64,000 nt of DNA, from positions 1 to 64,000 of the forward strand of contig JAGDZV010000008.1 of NCBI GenBank assembly GCA_049115495.1, given 5' to 3'. Of the stretch, positions 9,263 through 18,843 are shown one piece after another (the stretch's first letter is position 1; each line of letters begins with the position of its first letter). The position numbers and the translations under genes were made by a program. The stretch is from JACPUW01 sp049115495 (GTDB taxonomy: Bacteria; Bacteroidota; Bacteroidia; CAILMK01; JACPUW01). A model generated the notes under the pieces. The model was not told the origin of the DNA. It ran no database searches and worked only from the letters and a program-made list of their open reading frames with translations.

Positions 9263-9973
9263 TTACAATAGTTCTTCAGGTAAGTCCTTTTCTTCTAAAT
9301 GCCATTTATCTGGAGTCCATAGATTAGCCATGGAGTAAAGTTCGCCCATTTCTCTGTAGTAGTACCTACCAAAGAACTTCTCTATTTGCGGAACTCGCTC
9401 ATTCATTTCATTTCTATAATGAAAGTAGTTTCCTTGCTCATGGGTCTGCACTTTCTCTTGATCAATTAAAATATCATCAACTTTAACCGATGAGTTTTCT
9501 ATGGCTGTGATTGACTCCATTAATTGTGAAAGGTGATTTGGCGCTACACCTAATACCGCTTTATCAAAACCTATCGCTTGTTCTTTTCCAATAACCATTT
9601 CGCTTTTATCTAGAGCATTAAATCCTACCAAAGGAGATTGTTCCCAATACACATCACTTTCTAGAGACAAAACTTTGGCACCACGAGCCCCAACAAAATC
9701 GCCAATTAACCCCAACTTAAAAAGCAAATGACCATTGCGCTTTTTCGTAAGTTCTTGAAGTTTGGTTTTGTCAATATTTATGATTTCAACCCAAGAGCCG
9801 AAATAGGCCTTTACGTAACGCGGTTTATCAGTAACCACAACGGTTCTAAACTTTGCTATATCATCATTTAACCTGCACTGTGCTGAGAGAAACGATAATA
9901 CGGTAAGTTGAGTCCAATAATGCTCTCCATAGCAAAAGAGCATAAGAAAATGAGTTGGCTTTTTGTTTTCCAT
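9263..9973 (-). CDS. Putative GT-A-fold nucleotide-sugar transferase
   Basis: This 236-residue cytoplasmic protein has no signal peptide. It begins with a strand-rich segment (THFLMLFCYGEHYWTQL) and has a central VLSLESDVYW at about residues 102-111, which resembles the D-x-D metal and sugar-nucleotide site of GT-A glycosyltransferases. Assignment to a family is by overall pattern only. It could instead be a nucleotidyltransferase-like protein of unknown activity. It lies 11 bp upstream of the NrfJ-like lipoprotein gene on the same strand. Confidence 0.55.
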   Translation of the reverse strand: MENKKPTHFLMLFCYGEHYWTQLTVLSFLSAQCRLNDDIAKFRTVVVTDKPRYVKAYFGSWVEIINIDKTKLQELTKKRNGHLLFKLGLIGDFVGARGAKVLSLESDVYWEQSPLVGFNALDKSEMVIGKEQAIGFDKAVLGVAPNHLSQLMESITAIENSSVKVDDILIDQEKVQTHEQGNYFHYRNEMNERVPQIEKFFGRYYYREMGELYSMANLWTPDKWHLEEKDLPEELL

Positions 9974-10086
9974 TTATAGTGCAAAAATGTTGATTGTGCT
10001 AACAAATACCCAATCAAACTGTTTCATAATGTTGTACTGTTAATTGCTTACTTAAAACCTGAATGCCAAAATTCTATTTTTGATGC

Positions 10087-11418
10087 ATGGCGCTCAATTA
10101 CCTATTCATTTCTTTTTTCATTCTTTCATTTCTTTTATGTGTGGCCAAGGCTTTGATTGGGATTTTTTGGCCTGAAACTGCTTTTGGCGATGCCGAGATA
10201 TTTAGTACTGCAGTTAAAAACACCTTTGATATGGCCAAGGTAGGCTTTGAGTTGAGTATTGGATATACCGGCGCATTTACCCTTTGGCTTGGACTTATGA
10301 AGGTGGGCGAAGAAGGTGGCGTAATTCAAAAATTGAGTAAAGCGGTTTCTCCTCTTTTCAATAAGTTATTTCCTGATGTACCAAAAGACCACCCTGCTCA
10401 TGGTGCTATGATGATGAATATATCTGCAAACATGCTTGGCTTAGACAATGCAGCTACACCAATGGGATTAAAAGCGATGGATGAACTTCAGAAAATTAAC
10501 CCCGAGAAAGAAAAAGCATCAAATGCTCAAATCATGTTTTTGGTTTTGAATACTTCAGGTCTAACCATTATTCCATTGAGCATAATGATTCTTATTTCGG
10601 AATTAGGCAAAGGTCAAATCAATCCTACTGAGTATTTCATCCCCATATTAGTTACCACATTTTGCAGCACTTTAGCTGGCTTAACAGCTGTTTCGTTCAT
10701 TCAAAAACTTAAGCTTTACAAATACCCTGTGGTGTGGATGTACTTAATAGGCATCTCTTTTTCAATGGCTGGCTTGGTTTTACTCTACTCCTATTTGGCT
10801 GAAAACGAACAAAACATGCTCACAAGCATTTTTGGTGGTGGACTCATTTTAACGCTTATCACTTGGTTTGTTTGGAGTGGATACCGAAAAAAAATCAATG
10901 TTTACGATACCTTTATTGAAGGGGCTAAAGAAGGTTTCAATGTAGCTGTTAAAATCATTCCTTTTTTGGTGGGCATACTTGTAGCCATTGGACTTTTTAG
11001 GATAAGTGGCGGATTAGACCTACTTAATGATCTTTTTGCCTTGATCGTTAATGAAGATATAGCTGAAGCACTTCCTACAGCATTTACCAAACCTTTTAGT
11101 GGAGGTGGCGCTAGAGGCATGATGGTAGAAACTATTGGTAGTCAAATCGAGTCTTTTAAACTTCTGTATGAAACTCAATTTCCAGAATTATCGCCTGAAG
11201 AAATTAAATCCATGTCTATTAAGGATGGAATGACTTCAATTCCTTCAAGAATGGTTGCCGTAATGCAAGGCTCTACCGAAACTACTTTTTATGTGCTTGC
11301 TGTTTACTTCGGCTCAGTAGGAATAAAAAATACGAGATATGCTGTTGGCGCAGGGCTTTTCGCCGATTTCATTGGTTTGATTGCGGCGATTGCGTTTACC
11401 TACTTGTTTTTTACATAA
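10087..11418 (+). CDS. SpmA/SpmB fusion, nucleoside-recognition (Gate) membrane protein
   Basis: This 443-residue integral membrane protein has two halves. The first (about 1-210) matches spore maturation protein SpmA (ISANMLGLDNAATPMGLKAM, TSGLTIIPLSIMI). The second (about 270-443) matches SpmB (GFNVAVKIIPFLVGILVAIG, FSGGGARGMMVE, STETTFYVLAVYFGSVGI). The fused form is common in non-sporulating Bacteroidota, where its transported substrate is not established. The ATG at 10087 gives the full first helix. The gene stands alone, divergent from the glycosyltransferase-like gene at 9263-9973. Confidence 0.88.
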   Translation: MALNYLFISFFILSFLLCVAKALIGIFWPETAFGDAEIFSTAVKNTFDMAKVGFELSIGYTGAFTLWLGLMKVGEEGGVIQKLSKAVSPLFNKLFPDVPKDHPAHGAMMMNISANMLGLDNAATPMGLKAMDELQKINPEKEKASNAQIMFLVLNTSGLTIIPLSIMILISELGKGQINPTEYFIPILVTTFCSTLAGLTAVSFIQKLKLYKYPVVWMYLIGISFSMAGLVLLYSYLAENEQNMLTSIFGGGLILTLITWFVWSGYRKKINVYDTFIEGAKEGFNVAVKIIPFLVGILVAIGLFRISGGLDLLNDLFALIVNEDIAEALPTAFTKPFSGGGARGMMVETIGSQIESFKLLYETQFPELSPEEIKSMSIKDGMTSIPSRMVAVMQGSTETTFYVLAVYFGSVGIKNTRYAVGAGLFADFIGLIAAIAFTYLFFT

Positions 11419-11521
11419 AATTTAAAATGTAAAACTCCGAATGCAAAATTTTAAAGGGAGTGGTTGGTTATAATCCTTTCAACTCCATTCTCAATTTCAG
11501 TAGATTTAACTAAAAAGTAAC

Positions 11522-11929
11522 ATGGAAAAAAGTAAGACTTATGATTTAGAGAACCGATTAGTTGATTTTGCTGCTTCAATTGTTCTTTTTACCAACACAA
11601 TTAATAAAAGTTACGCGGGTGTTCACTTATCAAACCAAATTACGCGTTCAGGCACTTCTCCTGCTCTTAATTATGGTGAAGCCCAAGCGGCTGAATCTAG
11701 GAAAGACTTCATCCACAAAATGAATATTTGTTTGAAAGAGCTAAGGGAAACAAAAATTTGCCTTCAAATAATTGCTAAAACTCATCTTTCAAACAACAAT
11801 GATTTTCTGGATAAGAATACAAAAGAAGCGTCAGAGCTAATCGCGATTTTCACAAAGAGCATAAGCACCGCAAAGAAGAAGCAAACACCAAACCTGCCTA
11901 TCATCATTCTATCTCTATTCGGCATCTAA
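11522..11929 (+). CDS. Four-helix-bundle protein (23S rRNA intervening-sequence protein family)
   Basis: The 135-residue protein shows the family signature: LENRLVDFA at the start, then LSNQITRSGTSPALNYGEAQAAES and ICLKELRETKICLQII. Members form pentameric four-helix bundles, and some, such as Avd of diversity-generating retroelements, bind nucleic acid. Most family members end soon after the TAKK segment. Here about 18 extra hydrophobic residues follow (NLPIIILSLFGI), possibly a read-on past an eroded stop. No rRNA gene or reverse transcriptase is present nearby, so this is one of the scattered free-standing copies. Function unknown. Confidence 0.85.
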   Translation: MEKSKTYDLENRLVDFAASIVLFTNTINKSYAGVHLSNQITRSGTSPALNYGEAQAAESRKDFIHKMNICLKELRETKICLQIIAKTHLSNNNDFLDKNTKEASELIAIFTKSISTAKKKQTPNLPIIILSLFGI

Positions 11930-12067
11930 ACTCTAAATCTGGACACTTTTAAATTTTACATTATTCATTTTGCGGTTTCAAATTGCTTTCTTGAGCAATC
12001 TGATACCGAAGTTTGTTAAAATAAAAACGATACTAAACAAGTTTATTGCTTGATTGAAAATATAGTT

Positions 12068-14038
12068 ATGAAATACATTATTGCCCTTATCTCAGTTCTT
12101 ATTGCTTTTACTGGTTGTAGAACCGGAAAACTGCCCGCAACAAATCAGAATGCAGATATGCTGTACTACAAACACCACTATTACGAAGCGGCAGAGATGT
12201 ACACAAAGCTTATTAAGAAGCAAAAAGATGATGTAAAGAAACGTGAGCAAACCATAAAACTTGCCGACAGTTACAGGCAAATGAACAGGTATGATATGGC
12301 TTCTCTTTGGTATGAAAAAGTAATAGCTCAAAACCCAGATAAGCCTGAATATTTGTACTTATACGCCGACCTTTTAATGAGCGCAAATGATTACGCAAAG
12401 GCTTTAGATATTCTAAAACGCTATGAGAAAGAAGTGCCAGGTGATAAAAGGGCTGGAAGAAAAATTAACATGTGTGAGCAGGCTCTTAAACTAAATATTG
12501 AAGGATCGAGGTTTAACATAAGTGCTGTATCAGAACTCAACACACAATACAATGAATATGCTCCTGTATATGTTAAAGGGGCAATATATTTTACCAGCGA
12601 TAGAGAAGGTACTACTGGCGGACTCAAATACCCTAGACTTGGTACTTATTATAGTGATGTTTTTGTTTCTGCAGAAAATGATGGTGAATTTGATAAGCCC
12701 AAACCAATGGGTAGTTCAATAAACTCAAACTTAAACGAAGGTGCTACTAGTTTTAACAAAGGAGGCAGTGTAATGGTATTAACGCAATGCAGTGGACAAG
12801 GTTATGACTCAAGTTGCGTGTTGCTAATCTCTAAAAAAGAACGCGGCAACTGGAGCAAACCTGAAGTGATTGATTTTGGCATAAAAGGAGATTACATGTT
12901 TGGCCAACCTGCCGTTTCTGAAGACGGCAAAACGATAATTTTTGTTAGCAACATACCGGGAGGTTATGGCGGGCACGATCTTTATAAAACAGAACTAAAA
13001 AATGGTGCATGGGGCAGGCCTCAAAACCTTGGTGCAAGAGTTAATAGCTCTGGAGACGAAATGTTTCCTTATTTACTTGATGATAAAACGCTTTATTTCT
13101 CATCAAATGGGCACCCTGGTTTTGGAGCACTTGACATTTTTGTTTCGTACCTTAAAAAAGAACAATGGAGAAACCCTACAAACCTTTTACCCCCTGTAAA
13201 TTCTGGTGGAGATGATTTTGGCTTAACCTTTAGAAAAGACAATCCTGCACTTACTCAAGGTTTTTTGAGTTCAAACAGAAACTCAAAAGGCGACGATATA
13301 TTCTCTTTTGAAATTGTAACACCTCCCCTTAGCACTGTTTGTGGAACGGTTTACGATAAGAAAACAAAAAAGCCATTGGCCAATTCAAGGGTAATGCTTA
13401 CTGATTTAGGAAATAGCGAAACAGTTTATGTTGATACAGATGAAAAAGGAAAATATTGTATGAAGCTTTTGTATGAAAAAGATTACAAAATGGACGCATA
13501 CAAAATGTATTATGCCAACAACAGCGATAAACCAAGAATTAGCACTCGAGGGCTAAATTTTCAAGAAAACTACAGTCAAGACTTCTATTTAGAAAAATGG
13601 ACGGTTGACGAAATTGAAATTGAAGGCATTCTCTACGATGTTGACAAAGCCGATTTAAGAACTGAAAGTAAAGAGATACTTGACTCTTTGTCCAGCAGCC
13701 TTAAAATACATTATTATTTAGTCGTGGAATTGAGTAGTCATACAGATTGCCGTGGCTCACAAGAATACAACCAAGAGCTAAGTCAGCGCCGTGCTGAGAG
13801 TTGCGTAAACTACCTAATAAGCAAAGGAATTAGCCGAGACCGTATGGTTGCCAAAGGTTATGGAGAAACAAAACTGCTAAATGATTGTGCTTGCGAAGGC
13901 GAAGAAGGCAAAGGTTTAGACTGTAGCGAAGCCCAACACCAAGAAAACCGAAGGACCTCATTCCAAATCATTAGAACTGATTTTGAACCACAAGATGCCC
14001 CTGACTTTGGGACTGAATACGTTGATCCTGAAGATTAA
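12068..14038 (+). CDS. OmpA-family lipoprotein with TPR and beta-propeller domains (PorE-like architecture)
   Basis: The ATG at 12068 starts a lipoprotein signal (MKYIIALISVLIAFTGC) and is preferred over an upstream TTG at 12050. Domains in order: TPR repeats (about 25-145), a PD40/WD40-like propeller (about 165-420; IYFTSDREG, KTIIFVSNIPGGYGGHDLY, KTLYFSSNGHPG), a carboxypeptidase-regulatory beta domain (about 430-510), and a C-terminal OmpA peptidoglycan-binding domain (LSSHTDCRGSQEYN, SQRRAESCVNYL). This order is that of PorE, the T9SS periplasmic component, and of many related Bacteroidota OmpA proteins, so the exact role is not settled. It is followed 3 bp later by another OmpA-domain gene, so the two form an operon. 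Confidence 0.85.
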   Translation: MKYIIALISVLIAFTGCRTGKLPATNQNADMLYYKHHYYEAAEMYTKLIKKQKDDVKKREQTIKLADSYRQMNRYDMASLWYEKVIAQNPDKPEYLYLYADLLMSANDYAKALDILKRYEKEVPGDKRAGRKINMCEQALKLNIEGSRFNISAVSELNTQYNEYAPVYVKGAIYFTSDREGTTGGLKYPRLGTYYSDVFVSAENDGEFDKPKPMGSSINSNLNEGATSFNKGGSVMVLTQCSGQGYDSSCVLLISKKERGNWSKPEVIDFGIKGDYMFGQPAVSEDGKTIIFVSNIPGGYGGHDLYKTELKNGAWGRPQNLGARVNSSGDEMFPYLLDDKTLYFSSNGHPGFGALDIFVSYLKKEQWRNPTNLLPPVNSGGDDFGLTFRKDNPALTQGFLSSNRNSKGDDIFSFEIVTPPLSTVCGTVYDKKTKKPLANSRVMLTDLGNSETVYVDTDEKGKYCMKLLYEKDYKMDAYKMYYANNSDKPRISTRGLNFQENYSQDFYLEKWTVDEIEIEGILYDVDKADLRTESKEILDSLSSSLKIHYYLVVELSSHTDCRGSQEYNQELSQRRAESCVNYLISKGISRDRMVAKGYGETKLLNDCACEGEEGKGLDCSEAQHQENRRTSFQIIRTDFEPQDAPDFGTEYVDPED

Positions 14039-14041
14039 TTG

Positions 14042-15601
14042 ATGTTTAAGGGAAAATTTGTACTATCAATTATTGCATTTGTCTTTTCGTTTTCAATGCT
14101 AAAAGCACAAGACACTTTAAGCGTATTTTTTGACTATGCAAAGTCTTCAATAAATGATGAATCAGAACTTACCTTAAAAGGTATCCACCATATTTACCAT
14201 GTAGTTGATATTGATAGTGTTTGGTTAATAGGGTTTACCGATTCAAGAGGAAGCTCATCATTTAATGAGCGCCTAGCACTTAAAAGAGCTACGAGAGTTG
14301 AAAATTATTTCAAGAAATCAACTCATAATGCTATTCCAACACGCGTGTTTGCAATTGGTGAAATTAGTGCAAAAAGTAACGAAAATGCAAGGAGAGTTGA
14401 TGTCATAATCTTTTTTCAAGAGCCGCTGGATTTTACTGATAGTCTTAAATCAACGGGTGAAAGCTTATGCTACTATCCAGCTGATGAACTTCTTGATAGG
14501 TCATTAATAAGCTATTTTGGAAATGGCAAAAACCAAAAAGTGAAAATTACAACTGAAAAGTTCAACTCTGGAGTTGGTGGCTTTGATCCAATTTATTACT
14601 ACGGGATGTTCAACAAGGAAGGGATATTTCAAAGGAAGCGGTTAAAATTTCAATATGTAAAAACCGGTAAACTTTGGTGGCGAAAAAGGCGATTTGTTGC
14701 TTACGTACCTATGAAAAGTTTTAAACTATTCGGGGTTTTTACGGTAGAAAACGAACCATGCAATAAGTGTAGCTTAAGTTTTAAAACAGAATCAAAAATT
14801 CAAAGAGACTCATCTCTTGTACTTGACCCTTTTATTAATAAATACTTACAATATAGAAAACTACCTTGGAAAGGTAAAAAGGTTGAATACCGAGTGCCAA
14901 GCGAGTTTATCGAATCGCAAACTGTTTATTTTAAAAGTTGCGATGTTACTGACACTTTAAATTGGGAAAAAAAGACAGGTGGTGCAAATAATGAGAAACT
15001 TTTTAGCTACACAGATGTGCAAGCAAAAAACAATTATCTACCAAATATATCTCGCTATAAAACAAGATGTTTTGAATCTAACGAGTGTAAACCATACACT
15101 TTTATTCAATGCGGTGGCCCAAGGGTTAAAACGAAAACAGATTGGACTATTTTTTCAGAATTTGGCACTATTAATAATGAAGTTTTATCAGATTACTATT
15201 TAGGCCTTGGACTTAATCTTAAAGGTAAACTCATAGAGAATAAACTATCTCTAAATCACAGTTTTAATGAGCAGCCTTTTTTTAAGTATAACTTGAGGTT
15301 AAAATTCTATAGAAAACACCAAAAATATGTAAGACCAACTTTTCGTTGGACATCGGTTACAATAGGTCAAGGCGCTCAGTACTATTTTAATCTTTTTGTT
15401 GGGGCCCAAGTGTTATTTCTTGAGAAAAGTAACAACTGGATATATGACCCATATATGACCATGGGTGTAGAACTTTATAACCTCAAGAATTTAAAAGCAT
15501 TTGCCCAAGTAGGAGTATTTAATTCACTTATTATCCCCAATCAGAGAGAAACATTTTTTGATTACTTAAACTTTGGAATAAACTACGTACTCTTTAAATA
15601 A
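14042..15601 (+). CDS. Outer-membrane protein with an N-terminal OmpA-like domain
   Basis: The 519-residue protein has a signal peptide (MFKGKFVLSIIAFVFSFSMLKAQ), then an OmpA-like domain at the N-terminus (about 25-125; FFDYAKSSINDES, LIGFTDSRGSSSFNERLA, ARRVDVII) rather than at the usual C-terminus. About 390 residues follow that are not recognised, with a cysteine pair (NKC) and a beta-strand-rich end closing in FGINYVLF, as expected for an outer-membrane barrel. ATG 14042 is used instead of an adjacent TTG at 14039. It is cotranscribed with the TPR/propeller/OmpA gene. The two OmpA domains may both contact peptidoglycan. The 3' end overlaps the convergent hydrolase gene by 19 bp. Confidence 0.75.
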   Translation: MFKGKFVLSIIAFVFSFSMLKAQDTLSVFFDYAKSSINDESELTLKGIHHIYHVVDIDSVWLIGFTDSRGSSSFNERLALKRATRVENYFKKSTHNAIPTRVFAIGEISAKSNENARRVDVIIFFQEPLDFTDSLKSTGESLCYYPADELLDRSLISYFGNGKNQKVKITTEKFNSGVGGFDPIYYYGMFNKEGIFQRKRLKFQYVKTGKLWWRKRRFVAYVPMKSFKLFGVFTVENEPCNKCSLSFKTESKIQRDSSLVLDPFINKYLQYRKLPWKGKKVEYRVPSEFIESQTVYFKSCDVTDTLNWEKKTGGANNEKLFSYTDVQAKNNYLPNISRYKTRCFESNECKPYTFIQCGGPRVKTKTDWTIFSEFGTINNEVLSDYYLGLGLNLKGKLIENKLSLNHSFNEQPFFKYNLRLKFYRKHQKYVRPTFRWTSVTIGQGAQYYFNLFVGAQVLFLEKSNNWIYDPYMTMGVELYNLKNLKAFAQVGVFNSLIIPNQRETFFDYLNFGINYVLFK

Positions 15602-16389
15602 TCAATAACCATTCGGTTAAACTCTTCAGGTTGCTCAACATTTACCACGTGCCCACAATCATCAACTACTTGCAACTGTGCTGAAGCATGGTCTTTTACA
15701 ATTGCTCTAACTGATGGTAAAAACATATGGTCTTCTGCTCCCATCACATATAATGTTGGAATACCAGGATCTTTAAATCTAAAGAATTTTAGAAGTGGGT
15801 TAACTTCACTTACCAAGGTAAACCAACGTTTAAATTCCTTTTGGTAAAGCTTTTTGGCTTCGTTTACAAAAAGACTACGGCTCTCTTTGTGATTATCTTT
15901 TGGCATTATAACCCATGCAAACAGTCTATAGAGTAATAAATACGGTACTACCGACTTTAAAAGAGCTCCAGTTCTCATTAAAATCTGTCCGCGTATATTC
16001 AACTTCATCACGGCGCCGCCCATTATCATGCTACTAATACGTTCAGGATATCTTTCAGATAACTCTCTAATTATTATGGTACCCAGAGAAATTCCGACAA
16101 AATGAGATTTTTCAATTATGAGATAATCAAGCACTTCAATTACTTCATCACCAATTACGTCAAAAGAATACTTTTTAAGCTTGTCTGCTATTTTTTCTTT
16201 TGATTTCCCGTGCCCTCTTAAATCTATAAAAAGCACATTAAAGTGCTTCTTAAAATCCCTAATTTGTTTATACCAAATAGCACTGCTACCACCGGCCCCA
16301 TGTACAAATGTCACCCATTGGTCTGATGTATCATGAAGGTATTTTGTGTAGTGAAGCATGCTATTATTAAAACAAACGTAAGTACTCAA
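15583..16389 (-). CDS. Alpha/beta-fold hydrolase
   Basis: The 268-residue protein has oxyanion-hole motif FVHGAGGSS, a strand LFIDLRGHGKS, the nucleophile elbow GISLG (Ser near residue 107), an acid in YVMGAEDHMF and a catalytic His in VVDDCGHVVNVEQPEEF. A helical lid (about 140-205) separates them. This is the classic esterase/lipase-like AB-hydrolase-1 fold, and the substrate cannot be read from sequence. The ATG at 16389 is used. A second ATG at 16359 would shorten it by ten residues. The gene ends inside the convergent OmpA-domain gene. Confidence 0.85.
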   Translation of the reverse strand: MSTYVCFNNSMLHYTKYLHDTSDQWVTFVHGAGGSSAIWYKQIRDFKKHFNVLFIDLRGHGKSKEKIADKLKKYSFDVIGDEVIEVLDYLIIEKSHFVGISLGTIIIRELSERYPERISSMIMGGAVMKLNIRGQILMRTGALLKSVVPYLLLYRLFAWVIMPKDNHKESRSLFVNEAKKLYQKEFKRWFTLVSEVNPLLKFFRFKDPGIPTLYVMGAEDHMFLPSVRAIVKDHASAQLQVVDDCGHVVNVEQPEEFNRMVIDYLKST

Positions 16390-16422
16390 AGTTTACTGAA
16401 ACGAAACAAGAGTCATTAATCA

Positions 16423-17007
16423 CTAATGCAAAGCTGGCCTAATGGGTAATGCACTAATAATTTCTCCTTCTTTTTCAGTTAAATATTCCAGTCTTGGATA
16501 CACCTGTTCTTCAGTAAAATAATTCAAAAGCATTTTCACAAAAATGTGTCCGTGTTTGGCTTCAGAAGTCCAAAGTCGCTTGTAAAAAGCTTTTAGCTCT
16601 TCATCTTTAATATTGTCAGCCACCATTTTAAAGCGCTCAGCGCCGCGAGTTTCAACAACGCTGGCCACACACATTCTATCTATAAACCGTTCTTCTCTTG
16701 TATGACGGCACAATTTGATTAAGTCTTTAACATATTTGTCTTCACCCATTCGATCAGGCAATGAAACTCCCCGTTTTTCCATAATGGTATATACATCCTT
16801 AAAATGCTCCAGCTCTTCAATTCCAGTATCAATCAACTCTGGAATAATTTCTAGCCTATCAGGATACTTTGCTACAAAACTCATGGCCATGCTACTTGCT
16901 TTTCTTTCGCAATCTGCATGGTCAATTAAAAATTCATCAAAATTGTTGAGTACACAATCTATCCACTCTTGTGAGCTCGGAACGGCAATTTCAAGGTTAA
17001 GCTTCAT
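16423..17007 (-). CDS. miaE: tRNA-(ms2io6A)-hydroxylase, MiaE family
   Basis: This is a di-iron oxygenase of ferritin-like fold that hydroxylates the isopentenyl group of ms2i6A37 in tRNA. The iron ligands are visible as ADCERKASSMA, ELEHFKDV, VVETRGAERF and SEAKHGHIF (Glu and ExxH pairs). The length of 194 residues is normal for the family. The start is ATG 17007; a GTG two codons upstream is possible. The gene is divergent from the GT2 gene at 17049 and shares a short promoter region of about 40 bp with it. Confidence 0.92.
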   Translation of the reverse strand: MKLNLEIAVPSSQEWIDCVLNNFDEFLIDHADCERKASSMAMSFVAKYPDRLEIIPELIDTGIEELEHFKDVYTIMEKRGVSLPDRMGEDKYVKDLIKLCRHTREERFIDRMCVASVVETRGAERFKMVADNIKDEELKAFYKRLWTSEAKHGHIFVKMLLNYFTEEQVYPRLEYLTEKEGEIISALPIRPALH

Positions 17008-17048
17008 AACCACAAAATTAAGAAAGGCACTCTCCTATTTTTGCCTTT

Positions 17049-18299
17049 ATGAAAAGCTATTTGAGCAAACATGCTTTTACAGATTCAATAATTTCAGATC
17101 CAGCCAATGAAGATCTTGGTATTTTCATTGTTGTTCCTGTTTATAAGGAAAAAAGCATTTTGCCTATTTTTAAGAGTCTTCAAATTCAGTCAAGACCAAC
17201 TTGTAAGGTAGAAGTTTTATTTGTTTTTAATGCTTCAGAAATTGAAAGCGATTTAAATATATCAATAAATGAAATTGCCAAGGAGGAGCTAGATAAAGAG
17301 ATTTCGAATTTAGAATCAAACGAAGTAATCAGTTTTTTCACTTGTGAGTTTAACAACTTGCCCAAAAAACACGCCGGCGTAGGCTTAGCAAGAAAAATTG
17401 GAATGGATGAAGCCGTAAGGCGTTTTGAACAAATTGGCATTGACGGACTAATTGTGAATATAGACGCCGATTGTACCGTTTCAGAAAATTATTTGGTGGA
17501 AATTGAAAAACATTTTCAATCTCAAAAAACTGATGGCTGCGGTATTTACTTTGAGCACCCGCTTGATAATGAAGATCAAGAAATCAATGATGCCATAATT
17601 CAATATGAGTTGTATTTACGCTATTACGTAAACATGCAAAGGATTATTGGTTTTCCTTGGGCTTTTCAAACCATTGGTTCGGCTATGGCGGTAAAAAGCA
17701 GTGTTTACCAAAAACAAGGTGGAATGAACAAACGAAAAGCTGGAGAAGACTTCTATTTTTTACAAAAGATTATTGAACTTGGAAACTTCAGTGAACTTAA
17801 TTCGGCCACTGTTTATGCATCGGCTCGCAAAAGTGACAGGGTTCCCTTTGGTACAGGAAAAGCTGTGAGCGATATTATTGAAAGCGATACGCCCTATGGC
17901 TTTTACAATCCAAAATCATTCTATCTGTTAAAGGAGTTTTTTGGACTTATACCCCTTTTGCACCAAACAGAACAAAATGACATTGAGACTATACTAAATG
18001 AGCTTGATTTTGAATTAAATGCTTTCTTAATTGAAAATAATTGGATTCAAAAAATAAATCAAGTAAAGAACTTTACTTCTGATTTATCAAGTTTTAGAAA
18101 ACGCCTTTTTAGAGAATTTAATGCATTTCAATTGATGAAGTATCTGCATTATATGCGCGATGTTCACGCTGAAAATATTAATGTAAATGCAGCTGTAGAT
18201 CACCTTTTTCCGTTGTTGGGTCTAAGAATAGAAAATAGTCTAGAAAATAACCTTAAGTCGTTAAGGGAATATGATAAGAAAAGTGAATATAAATATTGA
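17049..18299 (+). CDS. GT2-like glycosyltransferase
   Basis: The 416-residue cytoplasmic protein begins its catalytic domain at about residue 25 (IFIVVPVYKEKSI). It has the nucleotide-sugar metal motif NIDADC near residue 139 and a later AGEDFYFLQKI segment that corresponds to the catalytic-base helix of GT2 enzymes. The C-terminal 130 residues are helical and unrecognised. No transmembrane helix is evident, so it probably acts at the membrane face on a lipid- or protein-linked acceptor that cannot be named. Its 3' end overlaps the next gene by 29 bp, suggesting coupled translation. Confidence 0.75.
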   Translation: MKSYLSKHAFTDSIISDPANEDLGIFIVVPVYKEKSILPIFKSLQIQSRPTCKVEVLFVFNASEIESDLNISINEIAKEELDKEISNLESNEVISFFTCEFNNLPKKHAGVGLARKIGMDEAVRRFEQIGIDGLIVNIDADCTVSENYLVEIEKHFQSQKTDGCGIYFEHPLDNEDQEINDAIIQYELYLRYYVNMQRIIGFPWAFQTIGSAMAVKSSVYQKQGGMNKRKAGEDFYFLQKIIELGNFSELNSATVYASARKSDRVPFGTGKAVSDIIESDTPYGFYNPKSFYLLKEFFGLIPLLHQTEQNDIETILNELDFELNAFLIENNWIQKINQVKNFTSDLSSFRKRLFREFNAFQLMKYLHYMRDVHAENINVNAAVDHLFPLLGLRIENSLENNLKSLREYDKKSEYKY

Positions 18300-18843
18300 A
18301 ATTGGGTTCTTTTTAATGATTCTTATTTCTCTTTTTATCAGCAATAATTCAAAAGCTCAATCTCATATAAGACTTGAAAAAAACGGTAGAACAATTTTTT
18401 TATACGAAGGCCAAAAAATAAACTACCTTGATTTACAAGAAGATAAAGAGAGTATAAAAAAGGGTAGATTAAATGCCTTAATGAATGATTCAACCCTAAT
18501 TATTGAAGGGGACACACTAATGTTTAACGACTTTGTGTTTGCATACAGGCATAAATTGTTTGCTGCAGAAATCTATAAAAAGCCTATTGCAATGGGCTTA
18601 ATTGGCGCTGGGCTAATTTCATCTTCTTTTGCTTATGGTATTGAAAATATGCATTTTGGCAAAAGATTAAGTTACTATGTAAGAAACTTTAATGAGTTAT
18701 TATCTGATTACAATAATACCTTGATTTATGTTTCAAGTACGTTGGCAGTTTGCACTTATTTTTACCTAAGAAATCGTAATGCTAATGCTAAATTGCGCAA
18801 CCAATGGACTTATGAATTAATTCTAGAGAATGACTTGGAGTAG
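18271..18843 (+). CDS. Unrecognised exported protein, first of a tandem pair
   Basis: The 190-residue protein has a signal peptide or anchor (IGFFLMILISLFISNNSKAQ), a small beta domain (IRLEKNGRTIFLYEGQKINY, then NDSTLIIEGDTLMFNDF) and two later hydrophobic helices (about 108-125 and 150-166). The adjacent downstream gene has the same plan (signal, IAIKQGTNFSYINL, NDSVLILQQDTVDFHNF, two helices, W.YD/EL.L near the end), so the two are probably diverged duplicates. No known family recognised. It overlaps both neighbours. Confidence 0.62.
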   Translation: MIRKVNINIEIGFFLMILISLFISNNSKAQSHIRLEKNGRTIFLYEGQKINYLDLQEDKESIKKGRLNALMNDSTLIIEGDTLMFNDFVFAYRHKLFAAEIYKKPIAMGLIGAGLISSSFAYGIENMHFGKRLSYYVRNFNELLSDYNNTLIYVSSTLAVCTYFYLRNRNANAKLRNQWTYELILENDLE

